Assembly: GCA_002483395.1 (NCBI GenBank)
Contig: DLHV01000102.1
Span: 1,965 to 12,313, forward strand
Reading direction: 5' to 3'
DNA length: 10,349 bases
From: Chloracidobacterium sp. UBA7659
GTDB lineage: Bacteria; Acidobacteriota; Blastocatellia; Pyrinomonadales; Pyrinomonadaceae
Shown: one piece after another, positions 1 to 6,292 of the stretch
How positions within the stretch are numbered: position 1 is the stretch's first letter
How the letters are laid out: every line of letters begins with the position of its first letter
Translations under genes and position numbers: made by a program
The notes under the pieces: generated by a model
Seen by the model: only the letters and a program-made list of their open reading frames with translations
Told to the model about the DNA's origin: nothing
Database searches by the model: none

Positions 1-34
1 TGCGGCCTATTTTGAGGCGAAGCTCCCGAATCTA

Positions 35-104
35 GGCCGCCCCGACGGGGCTGGAAATACCCTGTTGCCCGCATTCTACAAACAGTGGGCTCCTAGCGGA
101 GCTG
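35..104. repeat. REP-like triple-hairpin intergenic repeat
   Basis: Three short hairpins sit side by side. Bases 39-51 (gcccc-gac-ggggc) have a 5-bp stem. Bases 62-66 and 81-85 (ctgtt/aacag) enclose a segment that reads tttgtagaatgcgggcaac on the minus strand. Bases 89-102 (gctcc-tagc-ggagc) have a 5-bp stem and 4-nt loop. GC hairpins of the gctcc...ggagc type flanking a tttgtagaa core resemble dispersed extragenic palindromes I associate with Bacteroidota and Acidobacteriota genomes, but that is recollection and no second copy lies in this window. The element follows the 3' end of the minus-strand GGDEF-EAL gene and could act on that transcript's 3' end, although no T-run follows it. No gene is supported in 1-170. 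Confidence 0.45.
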
Positions 105-170
105 CATATCGTATGCTCGGTGCGTTCCGGAGTATCGGCTCAGCATTGACCAATACACATGCTTCGCCCG

Positions 171-2450
171 TCAATGAAGCGACAAACTGTTGTTAACGGA
201 GATCTCTTTATGCGCATCGATCGCGTGTTCGATGTTGTATTCGGAAGGCAGCCAATTTGGCCGTTTGTAAAGAAGCGCCTCGGTTTCTTCGCAAGACTTC
301 GGCTTTGCAAGGAGGTAGCCCTGACCATAGTCGCAGCCTAGATTCTCAAGCACGGCGAGCTGAGCATGGGTTTCTATTCCTTCCGCGATGACTCGCATTT
401 TCAGGTTTTTTGCGAGTGAAATGACCGTCTGGAGCACCTCGGAATCCTCGCCCTGATCGCCGACCCTGCATACGAATGAACGATCGATCTTAAGCGTATC
501 GAAAGGAAGCCGATGCAGGTGGCTAAGCGACGAGTAGCCCGTGCCGAAGTCGTCAATGCTCAACTGAACGCCGATTTGCTTCAGTTTATTAAGAATATTG
601 ATCGTGTGCTCGGCATTCTCCATGGCAACACTTTCGGTGATCTCAAGCTTGAGCGTATGTGGTGGGATCCGCGATTGCTCGAGGGTGCTCAATACATCAT
701 CGATCAGGTCGTCTTTTGCCAGGTGCTTGCCGGAGATGTTCACGCTGACGATCAGGTCCTCGTACTCGGCCGATATCTTTTGCCATTTTGCCAACTGCAG
801 ACAGGTTTGATGCAGAATCCAGACGGTTATTGGCTGGATCAACCCTGAGGCCTCGGCGATCGGAATAAATCTGTTCGGAGGTATCAAACCGAACTCGGGG
901 TGATACCACCGCAGCAATGCTTCGAAACCGACCAGCCGGCCGTCGCTCAATGAAACGATCGGCTGGTAGTGCATGGCCAGTTCGTTGCGTTCGACGGCGT
1001 GGCGCAGATCCATTTCATAACGGACCCGCTCCAGAAATCGCGACCTCAATTCCTTGGTAAAGACGGCGGGGCCGTCGTCTTTCTCTTTGGCGTAATGCAT
1101 CGCGATATCCGCATCCCGCAAGATCTCTTCGGGAGTGTCGTATTCGGCGTCGCACGGAGCGATCCCGATATTGAGGTCGATCGAGATCTGGTTGCCGCTT
1201 AACGAAAACGGCTGCGTGAGGCTTTGGTAAATTCTCCGCGCTACCTTTTGGGCTTTGGTAACAGTAGACAGATCTCTGAGTATGATCGCGAATTCGTCTC
1301 CGCCGATCCTTGCCACCGTGTCGGTCGGCTTGAGTATCCGGACAAATCGCTTCGCGGCGATGACCAGCACCTTGTCGCCGATGGTATGACCGAGCGAGTC
1401 GTTAATATTCTTGAAACTTCGAATGTCGAGGAAAAGGACGTGGAAGTTAGTCGATGGATCCTTTTTATACTGATCGATCAACTCACGCAATACGTCGCCA
1501 AACTGTTTCCTGTTAGCCAGGCCCGTGAGCGAATCATGCAGGGCCGCATGTTGAAAATCTGCTTCGCTCTTACGGAGAGCAACGTTCGCCTGCTCTTCCT
1601 TTTTAAGGGAAATACCCAGTTGTGTTGCGTGCAGCTCAGCCTCGACGCGACGCTCACGCTCGGTTTCGGCTTTTTCACGTTCGGCGTCCTCGACCTGCGC
1701 GATCGCTAAGTTTACGTCGCTGATTGACTGCCTGTAATTCATGTATGCAATAGCCAGTCCAGTGAACGCGATTATTGCCGTTAGGAGGTCGCCATAATTG
1801 ATAAGCTTATAGATAATCCCGGCCAAACCCGCCCCCACGATTTGAGCCATCGACATCGAAAAGGAACCGCGTTTCCAGGTCGCCCATAAATTCGTTCCGT
1901 CGTTCAGCGACTGAAATACAGCGGCAAGAATCGACGACACAAAAAATTGTGAGAACGCCAGGATTCCTAAAACGGTTATTAAGTGCTGCGTTTTCGAACC
2001 ATCGAGCCGTAGGCTGGTCGTGTTTAGTATTAGGAGCCAAAGCCCGAATGTACAGGTGGTGTATATTGCGTTGATCGAAATGTTGGTAATAATCATCAAT
2101 CGGCCGAATCTGAATCCGGTCGATTTTAGATAAAGACAGTGCGCGAACATCTCCAGTCCCGCTAATACGATCGCTGCCTCACCGCCATAGATCAAAAACG
2201 ATAGGAAAATCAGTGCGTCCGAAAAAGTAAGTGCAAACCTGGAGCGGGGAATCGTGAGGCTTAGCCGCGGCACAATGAGGACTGAAAAAACCAGGACAAA
2301 AGTATATCCCCAACTTGCAGCAGATGGCGGAAGATTAACTACCGCGAATCCGAAACAAACCAAGCCCAGCACGATAACGATCGCTTTTATCGCGTTCGAA
2401 AGTCGTTCTCGATTCATCATCGATGAAATATCAATCGAAGTGACGGTCAT
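171..2450 (-). CDS. Membrane-anchored GGDEF-EAL protein (c-di-GMP cyclase/phosphodiesterase)
   Basis: This protein of about 759 residues (from the start chosen here) makes and/or degrades cyclic di-GMP at the inner membrane. An N-terminal region of several hydrophobic helices (about residues 19-240) is probably a membrane sensor; I do not recognise its family. A charged coiled-coil linker follows (about 245-300, rich in E/R/A), then GGDEF (about 300-460) and EAL (about 475-725). GGDEF(383-387) is intact, as are the guanine-binding N350 and D359. The usual DxD reads DIR (D342 kept, R344), and the RxxD inhibitory site is KPTD (374-377). All EAL catalytic positions are visible: E510 of EALLRW, N571, E603/E606 of EITES, D633/D634 of DDFGTGYSS, K654, E690 of EGIET and Q710, so phosphodiesterase activity is likely. 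The start is uncertain. The open frame reaches a GTG at 2585, but 2450 or 2417 places the start just before the first membrane helix; none has a clear Shine-Dalgarno. Confidence 0.93.
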   Translation of the reverse strand: MTVTSIDISSMMNRERLSNAIKAIVIVLGLVCFGFAVVNLPPSAASWGYTFVLVFSVLIVPRLSLTIPRSRFALTFSDALIFLSFLIYGGEAAIVLAGLEMFAHCLYLKSTGFRFGRLMIITNISINAIYTTCTFGLWLLILNTTSLRLDGSKTQHLITVLGILAFSQFFVSSILAAVFQSLNDGTNLWATWKRGSFSMSMAQIVGAGLAGIIYKLINYGDLLTAIIAFTGLAIAYMNYRQSISDVNLAIAQVEDAEREKAETERERRVEAELHATQLGISLKKEEQANVALRKSEADFQHAALHDSLTGLANRKQFGDVLRELIDQYKKDPSTNFHVLFLDIRSFKNINDSLGHTIGDKVLVIAAKRFVRILKPTDTVARIGGDEFAIILRDLSTVTKAQKVARRIYQSLTQPFSLSGNQISIDLNIGIAPCDAEYDTPEEILRDADIAMHYAKEKDDGPAVFTKELRSRFLERVRYEMDLRHAVERNELAMHYQPIVSLSDGRLVGFEALLRWYHPEFGLIPPNRFIPIAEASGLIQPITVWILHQTCLQLAKWQKISAEYEDLIVSVNISGKHLAKDDLIDDVLSTLEQSRIPPHTLKLEITESVAMENAEHTINILNKLKQIGVQLSIDDFGTGYSSLSHLHRLPFDTLKIDRSFVCRVGDQGEDSEVLQTVISLAKNLKMRVIAEGIETHAQLAVLENLGCDYGQGYLLAKPKSCEETEALLYKRPNWLPSEYNIEHAIDAHKEISVNNSLSLH

Positions 2451-2564
2451 CTGGGTGTGATTGGTCGAAAGTTCTTGAGAAGGACGCGAGGTATAAACCA
2501 CGCAAACAAAGTTTAACATGGAATGTCTGCGAAATACCAGTAAAAAGTGATGTCTCGCGCCATT

Positions 2565-2578
2565 TTCTGTATACAGAA
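2565..2578. promoter_or_regulatory. Perfect 14-bp palindrome, possible operator
   Basis: The sequence TTCTGTATACAGAA equals its own reverse complement over all 14 bases. It lies about 115 bases upstream of the chosen start of the GGDEF-EAL gene and about 275 bases before the divergent repeat-protein gene. Uninterrupted dyads like this are typical of dimeric repressor sites. The regulator is unknown; it is not a LexA box, because CTGT and ACAG are only 2 bases apart instead of 8. Confidence 0.35.
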
Positions 2579-2838
2579 TAACCACCCTATCTCTGTATAT
2601 TTACTATCCAAAATTGTAAATGAATTAAAAGAAAGACTTACGACGATAGCGGCCTACAAGTGTGAACAAAATATCCAGTTTAAAAAATTGAAAAATAAAG
2701 GCAGACACGAAAAAATGCGTTCGTAAACCTATGTTGCACAGATAGTTAGCATTTTGGCACGAATCTGTCAATTCTGTGGTACGGCGATTGTAATGTAAGA
2801 GGCATCACGAGGCGAAAGGCTTCAAATATTAATAACCC

Positions 2839-2844
2839 AGGAGA
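2839..2844 (+). promoter_or_regulatory. Ribosome-binding site of the repeat-protein gene
   Basis: AGGAGA lies 7 bases before the ATG at 2852. This strong site fixes the start of the small exported protein and argues that the ORF is translated. Confidence 0.8.
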
Positions 2845-2851
2845 AAAGAAA

Positions 2852-3151
2852 ATGAAAAACTTGAGAAACATCGTCGCAGCATTGGTTATGGTCGCAACAT
2901 TGGCAGTCGGAACAACATTTGCAGACGGAGTAGTAATTGGCGGCAAAGACGGCGTCGTGATCGGCGGTAAAGCGGGTCAGACTACGAAGGCGCAAACTGG
3001 CTGTTCCGATACCAAATTGGGTTTTGTTTCAATGGTAGTCGGAGTCGTTATCGGCGGTTTCACTGGCGTAGTCATAGGCGGACGAGACGGCATTATCATC
3101 AGCGACAGAAGCTGTGTTCAATCAAGAGATGGCATCATAATCAGCGACTAA
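2852..3151 (+). CDS. Small exported protein with [DTV]G(V/I)(V/I)I(G/S)(G/D) repeats, function unknown
   Basis: I do not recognise this 99-residue protein. Residues 1-24 form a textbook Sec signal peptide (basic MKNLRN, hydrophobic AALVMVATLAVG, then TTFA before the probable cut). The mature 75 residues are dominated by a seven-residue motif at 25-31, 33-39, 63-69, 71-77, 79-85 and 93-99: DGVVIGG twice, VGVVIGG, TGVVIGG, then DGIIISD twice. Within the clusters the spacing is exactly 8 residues. Two cysteines (C51 and C88) could form a disulfide after export. Alternating beta-branched residues and glycines suggest short beta strands with turns, i.e. a small beta-sheet stack or self-assembling fibre; that is inference. 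A strong ribosome-binding site precedes it and a terminator follows about 60 bases after the stop, so it looks like a one-gene transcription unit. Confidence 0.85.
   Translation: MKNLRNIVAALVMVATLAVGTTFADGVVIGGKDGVVIGGKAGQTTKAQTGCSDTKLGFVSMVVGVVIGGFTGVVIGGRDGIIISDRSCVQSRDGIIISD
2924..3148 (+). repeat. Protein-level 8-residue repeat array
   Basis: The mature part of the exported protein carries six copies of [D/T/V]-G-[V/I]-[V/I]-I-[G/S]-[G/D]. The DNA period is 24 bases in the clusters at 2924-2968 and 3038-3106, with a last copy at 3128-3148. Codons differ between copies (for example gtagtaattggc against gtcgtgatcggc), so the protein motif is conserved rather than the DNA. This argues for selection on the peptide and against recent slippage. 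Confidence 0.8.
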
Positions 3152-3213
3152 TAGCAACACCGGGGCTGACTTTTTAACAGAGTATGAACTTGGGAGATGT
3201 CGTCATGGAATTC

Positions 3214-3247
3214 GGCCCGTCGAGAAATCGGCGGGCCATTTTTCTTT
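3214..3247 (+). terminator. Rho-independent terminator
   Basis: A 9-bp stem (ggcccgtcg pairing with cggcgggcc, one T-G pair) with the loop agaaat is followed by a T-rich tail (atttttttcttt or similar). It ends the transcript of the small repeat-protein gene. Confidence 0.88.
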
Positions 3248-3504
3248 CCATTTATGTCTCAAACGCTTCTGCTAATTAACCGGGAGGCCGACTCTTTTAT
3301 TATGGAAACCCGCCTCCACCTCCACCTCCACCGCCACCAAACCACCTGGCGACGGCGGATGTGAATCGGCGCCGCCGGACCAGCCGCAGTTAGAGTGTGA
3401 ACCAGTGCTTAACTAAGCTGGCTCGTTTGATCGAAACCTGAACAAGTCGCTTGTTCAGGTTTCAACTTAAAATCTATTATCTCGAACCTATGTAGGATTA
3501 GAAC
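3248..3504. other. Gene-free stretch with hexanucleotide tract and hairpin
   Basis: I find no supported gene here. Bases 3309-3338 form an imperfect cct-cca tract. It would read as about ten prolines on the plus strand, or as WFGGGGGGGGGGFP then stop on the minus strand, but neither frame has a start codon. This may be the remnant of a low-complexity protein end. A 14-bp inverted repeat at 3433-3463 precedes the barrel gene. Confidence 0.5.
3433..3463. promoter_or_regulatory. Perfect 14-bp inverted repeat upstream of the barrel gene
   Basis: GAAACCTGAACAAG, the loop TCG, then CTTGTTCAGGTTTC gives a perfect 14-bp stem ending 41 bases before the ATG at 3505. No T-run follows on either strand, so it is not an ordinary intrinsic terminator. 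It could be an operator for a dimeric regulator or a leader hairpin in the barrel mRNA. Confidence 0.5.
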
Positions 3505-4202
3505 ATGAAAAAATATTTAGTCTTGCCGAATATTGTCTTTATAATATGTTTCCTTAATCAAATAGGGGCGCCACAATCCTCCAATGACTCAGACGTCAAG
3601 CAGTATGAGATCGGTTTACAATTTACGTTTTTAAGACGCGCCGATGCTAATGCGGCGAACGTGATATTCCAAAGGTACTTCCCTTCGCTAACCGATCCCG
3701 GTCCAGCCGCGGTTTCTGAGTTTGGGCTAGGAGGAAGATTTACATATAATTTCACAAGAAACGTCGCCGTCGAAGCAGAGGTGAATTTTTTCCCGGACGA
3801 CAAAAGGGCCAATCCAATAATAGGGGTTCCAATTCGTATCGCCGAGCCTGGCGGCAGAAAATTCAAGCAGTCTTGGGGCCGAAAATCGGTATTAGAAAAA
3901 ACAAATTCGGTGTATTTGCAAAAGTAAGGCCGGGGCTGTTTAGTATGGATCGGTACGAGGTCGTCGAACAAGTCGGTACTCCTGACAACTTCTTTGTCTT
4001 ATCTCGGACCGAGCGCGGCGTGAATTTCTTTACTGTCGATGTCGGAGGGGTTTTTGAATATTACCCGAGCCGCAGAACGGTTTTTCGCGTCGATGTAGGC
4101 GACACGATCATTCGATACAGCGCCCAGGAGCCAAAGGACATAAATCCGAATATAACCCGCCACAATTTACAGACAAGCGTCGGCTTCGGCTTCAGATTTT
4201 GA
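3505..4202 (+). pseudogene. Outer-membrane beta-barrel protein gene, split by a -1 frameshift
   Basis: Two overlapping frames together make one protein of about 232 residues. The first frame (from 3505, stop near 3927) has a signal peptide (MKKYLVLPNIVFIICFL, cut near residue 24) and amphipathic strands such as YEIGLQFTFL and FGLGGRFTYNFTRNVAVEAEVNFF. The second frame (to 4202) continues with GIRKNKFGVFAKVRPGLF and ends TSVGFGFRF, the C-terminal aromatic residue typical of outer-membrane barrels. The junction falls in AGA-AAA-TTC-AAG at 3856-3867. One extra A in the A-run would read RKIQAVLGPKIG and join the halves smoothly. A TAGGA ribosome-binding site precedes the ATG with about 7 bases of spacing. 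The cause may be a real one-base deletion, a phase-variable A-tract or an assembly error; the heptamer does not fit the canonical X-XXY-YYZ slippery pattern. The function beyond a probable barrel is unknown. Confidence 0.75.
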
Positions 4203-4280
4203 TCTTCAGACGTTTTAGCTGAAAATGAGGCGGCGAAAGAATGTCCAGTGTCATGTCACCATTGAAGTGTCGCGGCTTTA

Positions 4281-4489
4281 GTCGCCAACGGCGACCGACA
4301 TTAAAGCCCAGGCTGCAGTGAGCGAAAGCGAATGAAACCCTGGGTAGGCGAGCAATATGCGCTGCGTCGCTGTAGGCGACGAACAGCGGACCGTCGCTCC
4401 CCCACAGGGAGCGCATATCCCACGCTACGGATCCTATGGTTCCGGCTTCGCCTTCACCATAGGCTTTAATGTTCGTCGCCGTTGGCGAC
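4281..4489. repeat. 209-bp element with 28-bp inverted ends and internal hairpins
   Basis: The left arm 4281-4308 and right arm 4462-4489 are inverted copies matching at 26 of 28 positions. Each arm begins with the palindrome gtcgccaacggcgac or its complement. Inside are further stems: cccagg/cctggg (4307-4312 with 4339-4344), gtcgc/gcgac (4366-4370 with 4376-4380), gctccc/gggagc (4396-4401 with 4407-4412) and cctatggt/accatagg (4433-4440 with 4456-4463). The left end also folds on itself, with ggcttta at 4274-4280 pairing with taaagcc at 4302-4308. The architecture fits a non-autonomous palindromic repeat or a structured RNA locus. No transposase is present. Confidence 0.7.
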
Positions 4490-4530
4490 AAAAGACGAAT
4501 CGCACAACACCGAGTGTCCACAAAAACCAA

Positions 4531-4559
4531 TTTACTCGCCGTTGCATCCATGATATACT
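4531..4559 (+). promoter_or_regulatory. Possible sigma-70-type promoter
   Basis: TTTACT (4531-4536) and TATACT (4554-4559) are separated by exactly 17 bases and match the -35/-10 consensus at 4/6 and 5/6. No gene follows on the plus strand, so this may be chance or may drive a short untranslated RNA. Confidence 0.25.
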
Positions 4560-4630
4560 GTTCCGTCAAGCGGCCGCCACTTTCAGGCGGCTTTGGATAT
4601 TTGACAACTTACGAACGGTGGATTCGATAC

Positions 4631-4840
4631 TGTCCCGAGCTGTCCCGCGGATTTCCAGTAAAAAATGTGCAGCAGTAGATTAAGTGGGACAGTGTAAACT
4701 CAAATATGAAAGAGCTTAACGCCTTTCGGTCGCTCTTGCAGGGACAGTTCTTACAGAAAATCCATGGGACACGGGACAGTAGGGCTAACCCCTGTAAATG
4801 CAATAGATAGACTGTCCCACAAGTTTCCCGGGCTGGGACA
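4631..4840. repeat. Cluster of eight GGGACA/TGTCCC motifs
   Basis: TGTCCC occurs at 4631, 4641 and 4813. GGGACA occurs at 4686, 4741, 4766, 4773 and 4835. Most extend to GGGACAG, several to GGGACAGT. That is eight copies of a hexamer in 210 bases, in both orientations, ending 5 bases before the desulfurase stop codon. The same core forms the arms of the element inside the desulfurase gene, so the two probably belong to one repeat family. Spacing is irregular. Confidence 0.65.
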
Positions 4841-4844
4841 GGCG

Positions 4845-6116
4845 TCACAGTCTGGCGGCGGTTTCGCGAGTGGCCCGTGCGGGGGAGAGTTTTCTGAGGT
4901 TCTCTATCGATTGAGGAAGGACCTCAAGGACGCGGTCGATATCTTCATCGGTGTTTTCGATGCCGAAACTGAACCGGATCGCACCGCGGGCAAGTTCATC
5001 ATTGCGGCCAAGGGCGCGGATAACCGGCGACGGTTCGAGCGAACCGGAAGAGCAGGCCGAACCCGTCGATACGGCGATGCCCTGCATATCGAGATTTATA
5101 AGCAGGCCCTCGCCTTCGATAAAACGAAATGAGATATTTGAGATATTCGGGAGACGATTTTCCGAATCGCCGTTTAAAACCATGTCGGAAACTCTCTCGG
5201 CGACCCCTTGTTCAAACCGGTCGCGCAGACTTCCCAGGTTCAATCCGCTTTCTTTCAATCTCTCCTTTGCCAATTCGCAGGCCTTTCCAAATGCGACTAT
5301 GAACGGAACTGACTCGGTTCCGCCGCGGCGTTCGCGTTCCTGGTGTCCGCCGATGTTCTGCGGGTGCAGCCGGACGCCACGTCGAACATACAACGCTCCG
5401 GTGCCTTTTGGAGCATAGATCTTGTGAGCCGACATCGAAAGCAGATCGCATCCGATCCCTTCGACATCGACTTCGATCTTTCCGACAGCCTGAACGGCAT
5501 CGGTATGAAACCAAATCTTCCTGCCGCCCGCCCGAAGCTCTTTGACAAGCCTTCCTATTTCCGCAACCGGATGAAGCGTGCCGATCTCATTGTTGGCGGT
5601 CATCACCGAGATCAGCACCGTGTCGTCGCGTAGAGCATTTCTCAGGTCGTCCACCCGTATGATCCCATTTTCATAAACCGGAAGATAAGTAACCGAATAG
5701 CCGTGTTTTTCAAGATCTTCGCAGACGTTCTTTACGGCCGAGTGCTCAATGGCGGAGGTGATGATGTGGGGAGCGGGGACAGTCCTGTCCCCATGAGTGC
5801 GAAGCACGAAGACTTCCTCGCCGGAGGAACCGGCGATGGGGACAGGAGTGTCCCCGCTCCGTTCGAGCAGGCCGCGGATCGCCAAATTGTTCGCCTCGGT
5901 CCCGCCCGAGGTGAATACGATCTCGTTTGGACGCGCGTTGATCAGAGCCGCGACCTGGTGGCGCGCTTTATCGACGGCGGCTCTGGCTTCCTGCCCAAAA
6001 TAGTGGATGCTTGACGCGTTGCCGAACTTCTCAGTGAAATAGGGCAGCATGGCCGCGACGACCTCTTTGTCGACCGGCGTCGTGGCGCTGTTATCCAAGT
6101 AAACTCTGCGGAACAT
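4845..6116 (-). CDS. nifS: Class I cysteine desulfurase (NifS/IscS family) with inserted segment
   Basis: This cytosolic PLP enzyme takes sulfur from cysteine as a protein-bound persulfide for Fe-S cluster or thio-tRNA assembly. The 423-residue sequence shows the hallmarks in order: YLDNSATTP (6-14), GGTEANN (71-77), the PLP-stacking H125 in IEHSAV, NNEIGT (175-180), D206 and Q209 of HTDAVQA, the PLP lysine K232 in SAHKIYAPKG, and the catalytic C355 in the long class I loop STGSACSSGS. Relatives are usually about 380-405 residues. The excess lies at residues 86-116, between NNLAIRGLLE and HIITSAIEH, and is encoded by an inverted-repeat element. No IscU, IscR or MnmA gene is adjacent, so its sulfur acceptor cannot be read from context; the choice between NifS and IscS is open. 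The ATG at 6116 starts the conserved MFRRVYLDNSATTP; no clear Shine-Dalgarno is seen. Confidence 0.95.
   Translation of the reverse strand: MFRRVYLDNSATTPVDKEVVAAMLPYFTEKFGNASSIHYFGQEARAAVDKARHQVAALINARPNEIVFTSGGTEANNLAIRGLLERSGDTPVPIAGSSGEEVFVLRTHGDRTVPAPHIITSAIEHSAVKNVCEDLEKHGYSVTYLPVYENGIIRVDDLRNALRDDTVLISVMTANNEIGTLHPVAEIGRLVKELRAGGRKIWFHTDAVQAVGKIEVDVEGIGCDLLSMSAHKIYAPKGTGALYVRRGVRLHPQNIGGHQERERRGGTESVPFIVAFGKACELAKERLKESGLNLGSLRDRFEQGVAERVSDMVLNGDSENRLPNISNISFRFIEGEGLLINLDMQGIAVSTGSACSSGSLEPSPVIRALGRNDELARGAIRFSFGIENTDEDIDRVLEVLPQSIENLRKLSPARATRETAARL
5770..5860. repeat. Palindromic element inserted in frame in the desulfurase gene
   Basis: The 24-base ends 5770-5793 and 5837-5860 are inverted copies matching at 23 of 24 positions. 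Each end is itself a near-palindrome: GGGGACAGTCCTGTCCCC on the left and GGGGACAGGAGTGTCCCC on the right. Between them lie a gtgc/gcac stem and a ttcctc-gccg-gaggaa hairpin (5814-5829). On the minus strand the element is read through without a stop and encodes residues 86-116; its arms give SGDTPVP and HGDRTVPAP. The place matches a surface loop that is short in other NifS/IscS proteins. No target duplication is obvious. It resembles in concept the Rickettsia palindromic elements found inside genes. Confidence 0.8.
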
Positions 6117-6204
6117 GATTTTATTCTAACATACGAGAAAACATTGGAAATAAGGTGAGAAGGAAGCGGCAATTCTAAATTCTCCGAGTTCCTTGCATAA
6201 GCTT

Positions 6205-6251
6205 AAAAAAAGACACTCATCAATCTGGCTTTTGCCGGATGATGAATGTCT
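6205..6251 (-). terminator. Rho-independent terminator of the Asn-rich protein gene
   Basis: Read on the minus strand, agaca/tgtct and tcatc/gatga helices (one mismatch between them), topped by a ggc/gcc helix, are followed by seven T residues (the A-run at 6205-6211). It lies about 40 bases after the stop of the Asn-rich gene and separates that transcript from the desulfurase gene. Confidence 0.85.
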
Positions 6252-6292
6252 CTATTTATTGACGGCTGCGCGGATTGCAAAAAAGGCTTTCG

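Larger units (their letters stand above)
2451..2851. other. Divergent intergenic region
   Basis: This AT-rich stretch of about 400 bases separates the minus-strand GGDEF-EAL gene from the plus-strand repeat-protein gene, so both promoters should lie here. The open frame of the left gene runs through part of it (to 2585), but those codons look non-genic: there is no membrane segment or conserved motif. I see a perfect palindrome at 2565-2578 and a strong ribosome-binding site at 2839-2844. No sigma-70-like promoter stands out convincingly, and I see no RNA gene. Confidence 0.6.
4203..4844. other. Repeat-rich region without a supported gene
   Basis: Open frames exist on both strands, but they coincide with palindromic repeats and have no ribosome-binding site or recognisable motif. 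The region holds an inverted-repeat element at 4281-4489, a possible promoter at 4531-4559, a gccgcc/ggcggc hairpin around 4573-4591 and a cluster of GGGACA motifs at 4631-4840. It separates the barrel gene (plus) from the desulfurase gene (minus), whose 3' ends converge here, so it may also serve as their termination zone. Confidence 0.6.

Noticed and set aside
2565-2578. LexA/SOS box
   Set aside because: The half-sites CTGT and ACAG are 2 bases apart; the proteobacterial box needs 8 and the Gram-positive box has a different sequence.
3254-3364. 36-codon ORF after the terminator (MSQTLLLINRE...)
   Set aside because: It has no ribosome-binding site, and its second half is only the cct-cca tract read as Leu-His repeats.
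3853-3875. Programmed -1 ribosomal frameshift in the barrel gene
   Set aside because: The sequence AGA-AAA-TTC does not match the X-XXY-YYZ slippery heptamer, and no downstream pseudoknot is evident.
4357-4683. Plus-strand open frames of 108 and 69 codons, and a 125-codon minus frame at 4192-4569
   Set aside because: They run through palindromic repeats, read as Arg-rich low-sense sequence and lack translation signals.
4631-4840. CRISPR-like array
   Set aside because: The repeated unit is only 6-8 bases, orientation alternates and spacing is irregular; no cas gene is present.
5703-6014. 103-codon plus-strand frame opposite the desulfurase
   Set aside because: It is a shadow of a strongly conserved minus-strand enzyme and has no start signal.
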